The notes beneath the pieces were generated by a model, which saw only the letters and a program-made list of their open reading frames with translations, did not search any database and had not been told where the DNA came from. Shown one piece after another: positions 1 through 8,749 of a DNA stretch of 64,000 bases. Within the stretch, counting starts at the first letter, position 1. The number at the start of each line of letters is the position of its first letter. The position numbers and the translations under genes are program-made. This stretch comes from Deuterostichococcus epilithicus (Eukaryota > Chlorophyta > Trebouxiophyceae > Prasiolales > Stichococcaceae), in the NCBI GenBank assembly GCA_033439295.1, contig JAVTLE010000003.1, positions 1,798,001 through 1,862,000 of the forward strand. The letters run 5' to 3'.

Positions 1-1708
1 TCAAAGCAGCAGCCACGCACCGCATCACCCGACCGACTCGAGCACGACTCACGTCCAACACACATTTTGAGCACAGATGCTGCAGAGGTGCCCCATGGGC
101 GTCACCATGTCGACACGAGCCTCGACCTCCAGCACAGCTGGCAAGGGAAGCACCTGCAGGCTGGCGGCCAGCGCCGGCAGCGCGTGCCGCGGCAGGCCGT
201 CTTCCGTGGCCAGCGCAAGCAGGTGGCCCATCAGGACGTCTCGTCTGAGCGCCTCGGCGTCGGGCTCGACCGGTGCCGTGGCGTCTGACGCCTCGCTGCC
301 CGGCTCGCTGGCGCCTACAGGCATGAACACGACACTGTTTCAATCGGAAAGGAAGCGGGTCTGGTGGACCAAGCCAGGCGCCATTGATGACACGCTCTGC
401 TGTCAGGGCAGGAGCCTCACTGAGCATGGCCCTGCTGTCTCACTTGAAGGGCCGAACATAAGGGTTGAGCAGGCACGGTGCCGCCGGTCGCACCGTCGAG
501 CAGCCTGTGCAGCGACGGCGGCAGCAGGGCGCGGCCGAGGCTCCGAACCGCTCCGAAAACTGACTGCATTATGCTGCCGCTGGCCTCGCCGCTGCTGCCG
601 CGCCGCAGCGCACCGGTGCCGGCATCAGACACCCGGGTCTTGAGCTGGGCAGCGGCCGCCGCCTTCGGCGTGCTGTCTGGCACCCTGCCGCCAGGCGCAC
701 GGAGTTTGGTTTTGTCCCCCGCTGCGGTCCCCTCCGCTGGCCATGCTGCCACCTCGGCCTTGCTGCTGTCGCCTGATGCAACGCGCTCGTCGCTTCGCCC
801 GTGTGCTGTTCCCGCCCTCAGCGTCATGGACGCGTCCGCTTGATGATGCGGCGCCGCGGCGCCGTGCCATGATGGTGCAGCCGGCTCATCCGCAAACAGG
901 CCGCCAGCGGTCTGGAAGAGCACAGCCTGCGAGGAGTCCTCCCCCTGCTGCTCCTCGTCATCGGCTGTGTCCGCCTCCCGTTGCTGCATCTCATGCCACA
1001 GAGACGGCGCCTGCAGCAGCCGTCAATGGCACGGCTTCATAGGGCTTGCGGCAGGTGTTCCCTTCGACAGCCGGTGGGTCGTGTCTGAGTTCGGGGCAAG
1101 CACATAATGACTTGGGGGTAGGCGAGGACGTGGTTGCATCGTCAACGGGTCGCAGTGCTCACCGCATCCTCGTCCGGGCGTGCGGCGGCGGCCGCATTCC
1201 GCTCCTGCAAGAAAGCCTGGCACACGTTGACCAGGTCGAACGCGCACACGGCGCCTTCCCCCGCAAAGCCCGCCGCCGCTGCGTGCAGTTGCTTTGACAG
1301 CGCCCGCTGGTCGGTCAGCGCCAGGCCCTGGTGGTCCCGCACCCGAAGCATTGCCTCCGTCTGCGGGTAAGCGGCCGGAAACCTGCATTGTAGAGAAGGT
1401 TGAGGGTCTGCGAGATGATGTGCGTCCTGCATGAGGCGCTGCGCCAGGGATGGCCAAATCCCCTCTACATATATAACGCATGCTGCTGGAGAGCCGGTGA
1501 ACCTTTGTTACCTGATCGATAGGACTGTCGAGACGAAGTTCTGCTGCAGCTCTGCCGGGTGCGGCAGCACACGCAAGCTGAAGCCGTGGCGGTCATCGTC
1601 GACAATCAGATCTTCGGCGTAGATGGCTTCAAGCGCTATCAGTTCATCCTGAGCCTCCTCCTGACCCTCTCCACTTATCGCCTTGCGTTGCTTTTTGCGT
1701 TTGCCCAT
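1..1708 (-). CDS. GCN2: GCN2-type eIF2-alpha kinase, N-terminal part (partial)
   Basis: This is the N-terminal half of a GCN2-like kinase, which senses uncharged tRNA and phosphorylates eIF2-alpha to slow translation. Exon 1 (1708-1512) starts with a real ATG and a basic leader (MGKRKKQRK). It then runs into an RWD domain, with the signature DELIALEAIYAEDL. Exon 2 (1382-1163) continues the RWD domain with FPAAYPQTEAMLRV and ends near DLVNVCQAFLQERN. The two exons join in frame (197 + 220 nt, split Arg codon). Exon 3 begins near 1010 with APSLWHEMQQREAD and holds a long Ala/Ser-rich low-complexity stretch. A further exon (about 320-110) carries ALRRDVLMGHLLALATEDG and HALPALAASLQVL, which resembles the linker before the kinase domain in plant GCN2. 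The kinase and HisRS-like domains would lie beyond the left edge. The RWD call is firm. GCN2 rather than another RWD protein is inferred from the linker and the start-proximal RWD. Confidence 0.72.
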
Positions 1709-2080
1709 GCCGCCGTGCTCTGCGCACCGTCAGATCATTGAGATCGCTGATGAGTTCGTGATGTCGCACGGCTCTCCCCGATCGGCATGTTTGTGCAGCT
1801 GAACCACTACTCGCGAAACCATTCGGTGTGTGCTCTGCCGAGCTTCTGCTGCACACGGACCTGCAGAATTGGCACGTGTACTGTTTCGGAGCTCTTGTTC
1901 CGAAACAGCAGGGCGGGCTGCAAATGCGTTGCAATATGGTTCTGCACTGCAAAAATTGATAGATTACCTGTGGTTGAAGTTCTGATCTGCCGCGAACACC
2001 ATCTTGCCTCTGTCCCTCAATACGAACCCCCCTTCTTCGATCTGCAAACTTGGCAGGTGCAGTTAGGTTTGGTGGCAAGG
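1709..2080. promoter_or_regulatory. Divergent promoter region between GCN2 and SVIP-like gene
   Basis: About 370 bases separate the two start codons, which point away from each other. No coding exon is supported here. I could not see a clear TATA box or named motif, so this is called a shared promoter from position only. Confidence 0.4.
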
Positions 2081-2634
2081 ATGGGGAACTGCTGCGGTCT
2101 CCTGAAACACGAGGCGGGAACCAAGTACGACGAAGCCGTTCATTCATTGTAAGCTTGCATCTTCACAAGGCTGATGCGCCATGCTCTGTGACGACATGAT
2201 GACCGCTTTGCATCACCCGAGTCAGACTGCTGAACTACCTGAAAGGTTTCGTGACTCTCACGCCTTGTCATCCGCAGTGCTCGACCTGCAGCCGCAGCAC
2301 AGCAACCCCCGCGGCCAGCTCAGCGCAGGGACACACCCGCAGATGCGGATGCACGCGCACGAGCAGCAGAGGCGGTGAGCCATGGCTTGCATAAACTGCA
2401 TGAACGTGCGAGCCTCCTCCAACGCTTGCGGGTCACAACTGATTCAGATGCGTTTGCGCATGCTATCCTCGGAAATGGTTTCCCTTGCAGGCATCAGCAC
2501 GGCAAGCAGCATTTGAATCCTCGGCAGTGGGCAAGGCAGCCACCAAGGCGGTGCGGGAGGTGAAACAGAAGCCAATGCAGAATGAGCGGGCCACCGCGCA
2601 GGCATCCTCGAATGCGCGGGACTGGCTGTCGTGA
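2081..2634 (+). CDS. SVIP-like small p97/VCP-interacting protein
   Basis: This three-exon gene encodes 102 residues: 2081-2148, 2278-2374 and 2491-2634, all with GT-AG borders and lengths that keep frame (68 + 97 + 144 nt). The protein opens MGNCCG, a textbook N-myristoylation start with two cysteines suited to palmitoylation, so it should sit on the cytosolic face of a membrane. After a Pro/Ala linker comes ADARARAAEAASARQAAF followed by ESSAVGKAATKAVRE. This matches the Ala/Arg helix of small VCP/p97-interacting proteins (SVIP), which bind the p97 N-domain through a VIM-like helix and regulate ER-associated degradation. It ends NARDWLS, similar to the short tryptophan-containing tail of plant SVIP-like proteins. 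Family length is 75-100 residues, which fits. The stop lies only 170 bases from the end of the convergent glycosyltransferase gene. The assignment rests on remembered family patterns. The exon chain itself is very clean. Confidence 0.72.
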
Positions 2635-2804
2635 CGGCGCTATACCCCCGTCCAGGGGCAGGGCCTCAAGAGTCTGTGTACAGTACAGCTGGTGTTTTTG
2701 GCAATTCGGCTTGCGATGCTTCCACCTACACCTATGCAGGGCGGTCTCAGATGCCAACTTCGGCCTTTGACCAATCATGTTTGGATACATGCATTCTATG
2801 GGTT

Positions 2805-4804
2805 TTAATATAGCACCGTGTCATTTGCGGCTCGCCATCTGGGCACCATCTCAAACCAAAAGGTCTTCTTGTTGAATCCCGGCCCGTGCAAGATGCACGC
2901 CTCGCTGTCATATAGGTCTGGACATTGCTGCGCCGCACTGGCGCTGTGTGTCTTCAGATCCGTCCGCCAGCAGCCCCTGTGACACCGGATTGCTGCATCT
3001 CAGAACGGCAAGCCTCCGCGGACACAAGGGTGATGTGCAGCGCACAATTCCTGGATCCTTGTGGGATACTGGGAAAGTTCCTGAAGACAGCTGATCGAGG
3101 GCTAGGCTGCCGAAGTGTGTGTTTTGGCGCACCTGTCGGTGTTGCGGAACATCTGGAAGACACGACCCTCATAGTCCAGCCCTATGGTCGGCTCCTCCCC
3201 CCGGAATGCCCCCACCTTGTGCACCTGTGGGTGGCAATTACGTTGTCTTGGATGATGCGAAACTCGTATGGGGCACATCGGCTCGAAGATTGCATGCAGG
3301 CAGCAGCAGCAGCTGCAGCAGCAGCGCAGGGTTCGTCCACCCCACACGGAGGGATTGTCCCGCTGCCAAACCGACCTGGGCGAGGAACATGTCCGTCCAA
3401 AACCGCTGATCCTTGAAGGCCTCGTGCGAGCGGCCTGTCTGTATGAAGTGCCGCGCAATGTAGTACAGAATGTCCTCCGTGTGACCGATGATGCCACCGC
3501 AGTTGAGGTACCTGCTTGGCGCAAAGGGATGTGTGTGAGCCTGAGACAGTTTCGGAGTGGGAGGCTCTGCTCTCCGCCAAGCCCGGAGCAGACTGGCTGT
3601 CGGAGCGCCCGCGCATGACCCTGGACTTGTTGTGAAAAGTTGGGGCTCGGGCAGGCCTACAGCCCAGCGCAAAGCTGACGCCCCAATGGCAGCTGCGCAG
3701 CGGTATCAGCAATGCCCAGCCCAGGTTTGTGTGTATCTAAAACCACCTCAACCTGCACAACAATGTGAGGATACCGGGCCCACCTCTGCATATCGCCGTG
3801 ATGCCGCAGTTTAGGACTCTCCGGGTAGTGCTGCGCCATGCCCGCATCCGGGAACGGATTGTAGTCGGCGCTGAACAGGATGTCAGCGCCGGCTTTGTGG
3901 TACTCCTCCACTATGTCTCTTTGACAGGGGAAGAACAGAACGTCGTGCGCATCCACGATGATGACCACATCCTCAGGCGGCAGGGACTTGAGCCACCTGC
4001 AAGAGTGCATTGCCGGCAGGTCTCAGATGCAACACAGAGCCGGTTCCTGTTGGCTGCACATCTACATCATTGATCTGGGATCAAGCAAATCAGAGCATAG
4101 AAGGTTGACGGTATGGGCCACAGAGCCGGTGCTCGCAGGCGGCGCTGCCACATTTAAACCTGCTGCCTCATCCGCTGCAATGCGCATTGAAGCGCACTTC
4201 ATGTAGAAGAAAAGCTTGTTGTTGGTGACGCCCTTGTCGCCGGCCCACGTCTCGTTTTGTCCCAGGATGGTGAAAGGGTAGGGGCAGCTGTCTGCTAGCG
4301 CCGTCCACCGCTCCGTGTTGTTGACGCCGGGGTATGGGTGGTTGTTTCCGCTGGAGACCGCGGCGACGTGCACGCCTGTGCTGCCTGCGTGTTGTGCATG
4401 GCAGTTGCCGCTTTGTTGCACCAAGCCATTGGCTCGATCTTGTCGCTGCATGGCACTGTGCCTGGTGTCGCGAGTGTTGGTGCAGCTGGCAGGCCAGGGA
4501 CCACACGTGTCAGGCACCATGCATCACCTTTGACGTAGGTCCGCTGCGCTCTGCCAAACTGTTGTCGTTCCAGCTGGCGGCGGGCTACGAGCATGCCGGC
4601 AGGGCCGCTGCCGCCGCTGGCGGGAGAGCTTCCGGGCTGCAGATCGGCATGCCGGTGGTGTCCCGGCAGTATCATTGCGAGCGTCACCAGAACCGCAAGG
4701 AACAGCAGCGGCCAGGCGAAACGCGACAGCATCACCCGCAGCCCACGCGCCTGCATTGGGCCTCTGGTGACTGACCTGCAGGCACGCATGCAAAAGACTT
4801 TCAT
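2805..4804 (-). CDS. PLOD-type glycosyltransferase, type II membrane protein
   Basis: This is a Golgi/ER lumenal glycosyltransferase related to the GT domain of procollagen-lysine hydroxylase/glycosyltransferases (PLOD family) found in many algae. Exon 1 starts at 4804 (MKVFCMRAC; an in-frame Met follows near 4757) and encodes a hydrophobic signal anchor, FAWPLLFLAVLVTLAMIL. Later exons give HVAAVSSGNNHPYPGV, PFTILGQNETW, then the nucleotide-sugar region DVVIIVDAHDVLF with its acidic DxxD-like motif, and ADILFSADYNPFPD. Next come YLNCGGIIGHTEDILYYI and DQRFWTDMFLAQ (about 3510-3370), then GLDYEGRVFQMF (about 3230-3135). The last exon (about 2930-2805) has ACILHGPGFNKKTFWF, equivalent to the family's HGxGP motif, and ends at a TAA. 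The model is about 340 residues in six exons, without a 2-oxoglutarate dioxygenase domain. The donor and acceptor sugars cannot be told from sequence. Confidence 0.72.
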
Positions 4805-5391
4805 CCTGCTGGAAGAGTGACCGACGTAAGGTTTTGAAGTAGTGTGGGTCTGTATTACTGTGGATTGTGCTGCATCAATACCCGCTGCGGCTTGGTCGCA
4901 TGCTCCCACGCGGCGTCAGCGCTCCGCGTCAGATGTGGGACTGTGCCGAGCCCCATGCCCTACATGCCGCTTCAGGCGCCTTCAGGCTCCCCGGGCCGTC
5001 TTCTCCGCTGCTTGCTCGAAATCGCGATGCAGCAATGGCCGAGGTTTGCAAGAAACGATCTGAGGTTCAATGAGAGCTGCTTGACGCAAGAGCGAGCTGC
5101 GACCAGCCGTGCTTTCTGTCTGAGCTGCTAGGCAATGCCAAACTCTAGGCTCCTGCATTGAACGTGTAGTGCGACGTTGAAATTTGAGTTTGCATGGCTC
5201 AACCTGTTTCGAAATGATCTCGACTTGATGAAGCATTAGCACATTTCAAGCGTTGCCAAACATCGTGATCGCTGCGCTGCAGCTTTGCAAGCTTCTGAAG
5301 AGAGCGGCGGCCGCACAGAACGCCTGCAAAGCCACTGCGTCTGCCAGCATCAACAGCGCATCTGGTGCTGCCTGGGTGGCTATGAGGACTG
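4805..5391. promoter_or_regulatory. Divergent upstream region of glycosyltransferase and histidinol-phosphatase
   Basis: About 590 bases lie between two outward-facing start codons. An open frame continues upstream of the chosen HISN7 start, to about 5253, but contains no ATG before 5392. Part of this stretch is therefore probably the 5' leader of that gene. No other feature is supported. Confidence 0.35.
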
Positions 5392-7887
5392 CAAGCCACG
5401 CCTGCCCCGTGGCGCAGGGCAAACCTGCTTGCAGCACTGTTGCACAGCCTGCGCCTCTTAAATTGAGTCCAGCCCTCGCGCTTCAAACGGCAAGCAGCGG
5501 CGGCAAATCTGTGCAGCAGCAGCTGCCGCTCAGCTGCGGCGGTGTGATCCACCGCGGTCGCTGCCCTGGATCACGGCCGAATCAGCTTGTGATCTCGAGG
5601 CGGAACCGGATTGCAATGGCCGCCAGCCAGGGCCAGCAGAGCGCTCCCGATTACAGCAACTTTGAGGCATTTGCGCATGAGCTGGCGGACACGGCGGCAG
5701 CAGTCACCACACCGTACTTCAGGCAAGGCTTCACAAACAGCAAAGGCGATGCAGAACCAGTTTGCAGACGTGAGATCGGCCATAGGAAAGCACTGTCAAG
5801 ACTTTGCCGGCATGCTTGAGGGCGCCGCGCGAGCGGCATCTGCGCCGTGCTTGTTCGTACCCAAAACCCGCTCCTGCCAACTCCCAGTCGGTGATGCTCC
5901 TCCTCGGGCGCCAGGTCCAAGCTGGCAGTGGACAGCAAGGCGGACGAGAGCCCCGTCACGAAAGCGGACCGGGAAGCGGAGTCAGTCATGCGGGCCAAGC
6001 TGGCGGAGCGGTTTCCGGAGCACGGCATCTTCGGCGAGGAGGAGGGCATGGGCGGCGGCGGCGGCTCCAAGTGGCTGTGGGTGCTGGACCCCATCGACGG
6101 CACCAAGAGCTTCATCACAGGCGTGTTTGTCGGATTCTCAGTTCCATCTCAATTGCGCGTTGATGACGAGCAGGCTGGACAGCAGTTTGTGGGTCGTGCA
6201 GCGCAATTGCGTTGGCACTGACTGACTGCAGCAGCCCCGTGGAAGCAGATTCAGAATCAGCTGGTCGCATGAATGCCACTTCTGCTCACGATCTGCGGCA
6301 GCTGCTGATCGGGCACCAACGCCGGTGTTGGTCTGCAGCATATACCTCGGTCGTTGCAGCGACCTCTCAAACCAGTTTGCGCACCGTCGCGCCTTAGGCA
6401 AGCCGGTGTGGGGCACGCTGGTCGCGCTGCTGCACAACGGGCGGCCGGTGCTGGGAGTAATCGACCAGCCGATCACGAAGGAGCGCTGGCTGGGCGTCGC
6501 TGGCAAGCCCACCACCCTGAATGGTGCGGCCTCAGCTGCCCCTGCCCAGCCGCTCGGCTGTCGAGACGGACTGTGAGGCGGATCAGCGAGGCAGGACCCC
6601 CGTGTCGGCCATTACTCTTGCTGCATGTCATTGGCCATCTGCCACTTGCACTCAAGGCAGCGAATGTGCCCTTTGCAGCAGCAGACTCAAGCATCATAGA
6701 CACATGCCGCATCGCTGTGCATCGGACAGACACGACTGCAAGCCTTCATGTTCTCAAACCTGGGGGCTCAAGAAAGGGATCGTATGTGTGCGACTTGCAT
6801 TCAGGCGAGCCAATCGAGACCCGCAAGTGCGGCAGCATAAGTGCGGCCTACCTATACGCCACCTCGCCGGACATGTTTGCCGGCGCAACAGAAGCCGCCT
6901 TTGCCCGCGTGCGCGACGCCTCGCGGCTGCCGCTGTACGGCTGCGACTGCTATGCGTACGGCCTGCTGGCGGCGGGCTTTGTGGATCTGGTGAGGCTAGG
7001 TCCCAGCGAAACCCTTTCGGGAAGGGACTCTCGTGCCGAGGAAGGCCCTCAGCCACATTTGTGACAGCTGGCAGTGGCTGCTGCCGGCCCGGCTCTCAGC
7101 AGTCGCCAGATTCACAGGTCGCAGCAGCTCGTCTGCTTTGGCTGCTAACGACAGGGGGGCCAGACTTGAGCGCCGGCGCCGGCGCAAATAATGAGTTGCC
7201 CAAGGCTACACATTGCACAGCGCAGCCTCATGACAGTTTGCACCCACTTTCACCCATTACTTCCGCTTGCTTCCAGGTAGTGGAAGCAGACATGAAACCG
7301 TACGACTTTCTGGCCATGGTGCCCATCATCGAGGGCGCCGGCGGGAAGATCACCAACTGGCGGGTGCGCTGGAAACCTCCTTCTCATGCTCGCATGACTG
7401 ACAGCAGCGGGTCACATCCTTCCAGTCACACTCTCAGAGGTACTTGTGTGCATATGGCAAAGGGCAGAGCAGCGATTCCTGAAAATACACTGGCAGTGAG
7501 AAGTCTGATGCTGCATTGCGGCACATGTACAGGGGGAGGCGATTAGGTGGACGGCCACGCCGTCACACACGTACGCTCTAGACGCACTTGCTGGTGAGCT
7601 CTCCACAGTGCGGCCAAACTGCCCTGCCGCTCTGCAGCATCTCCTCAAGTTGGCAAAGGCAAAACGGTAGTAAGCGGCTTGCACTATGCCTGCGCATCAG
7701 GAGTTGTCGTATAACCAGTGCTCGTGTGCTGGTCAATGCGGCCGCCGCCAAATGCGGCGCTCGGTGGGTCGGGTGCTAAAGCCAGCTGAGCTGCCGGCGA
7801 TGGCCTGCTGCAGGGGAGGTGCTGGCTGCCGGCGACCCGGAGGTGCACGCCAGAGCCGTGCAACTGCTCGCCTGGGAGGAGACGTGA
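5392..7887 (+). CDS. HISN7: Histidinol-phosphate phosphatase, inositol-monophosphatase type (plastid)
   Basis: This is a member of the inositol-monophosphatase fold, closest in pattern to plant HISN7/IMPL2, which removes phosphate from histidinol phosphate in plastid histidine synthesis. The first in-frame ATG (5392) opens a Ser/Ala/Gln-rich stretch of about 80 residues with few acidic residues, as expected for a chloroplast transit peptide. The mature part starts near [16 protein letters not shown] and [17 protein letters not shown]. Metal-binding motifs are in order: [11 protein letters not shown], then HGIFGEEEG (motif 1), [17 protein letters not shown] (motif 2) and [19 protein letters not shown] (motif 3). 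Between them lie [17 protein letters not shown] and [18 protein letters not shown]. The last exon reads [20 protein letters not shown] and stops at 7887. The short exon between GGKITNW and this end was not resolved. Related phosphatases such as IMPL1 are possible, but the spacing and C-terminal GD-EVH pattern favour HISN7. Confidence 0.78.
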
Positions 7888-8749
7888 CAGCCGCAGCCGC
7901 CGACGCGGCTTGCCCCGCGGTGCATAAGCGAGCTGGTGGGCACCTCTGGCCTGGGGTGAGCAGCCGCATCGCGCGTCGCAATTTTCAACACACAGGCAAA
8001 ATCTGCTGCCGTCTCTGTGTGCATGAGGGTGACGGGGATGAGAAGGCCGCCTTCAAATGCATTGTGGACTCAGGACAGGCAGGTGTCATTTTGCAGGTGG
8101 CCCTGGATCCGAGAGGTCCGCCGCAAGGGTTGGGGCTCGGGATCTGGCTCGCTGCATGTCACGTTTTGGTCACGCCCAGGAGTTCATCCGTGCGTCAGCA
8201 CTCGGAGTTGAAAAAAGCAGCTTGCTACCTACCGGAAAAGCCAAAAAGTCGGTCAACAAAACGATATCTAGAGAGGTGTGCTTCGACAGTGCCCCAAGCC
8301 AATCAGCGTCCGATGTGATTCTGCGTAAATGCGTGTCAGCCAGCCTTCCTGCCGTAAGCGGAAGTCAAATCCAGAAGTAGGAAACAGGGCCGACTCCATC
8401 GACCGAGCAGCACAGATGCTTCACTGCCTGCTGCAAGCACAGAAGCGGAATAAACGCAGGAACAGACTCTCGAAACCTAGGTGCGTCTATCAGGGGTGGC
8501 ACGTTTCTGAAGACCTGGCTGCCGCCGGCGCAACGCAGTGCTAATCAGACAGGATCCAGGGGCCAGGGGCTGCCGCCAGCAACGACGGCGCCGCGCCCAG
8601 CTGCGGCCACCCGGCAATGGTGCGAGCGCCTGGGCGCTTGGCCGCCGACGGACGACGCAAGGCCCTCCGGTTCAGAACCCGGCGCTGCCACCCTCCGCGG
8701 GGGCCGGAGGCGAGCGAGCCTCGGCCAGCGATGTCCCAGCGGCGCCGGC
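7888..8749. other. Convergent 3' intergenic region
   Basis: About 860 bases lie between the stop of the histidinol-phosphatase and the stop of the next, minus-strand gene. I see no conserved exon on either strand. It probably holds two 3' UTRs. Confidence 0.35.

Noticed and set aside
5253-5391. Upstream extension of the histidinol-phosphatase frame
   Set aside because: The open frame begins with TTG, not ATG. The first ATG is at 5392 and gives a good transit peptide, so the extension is treated as leader.
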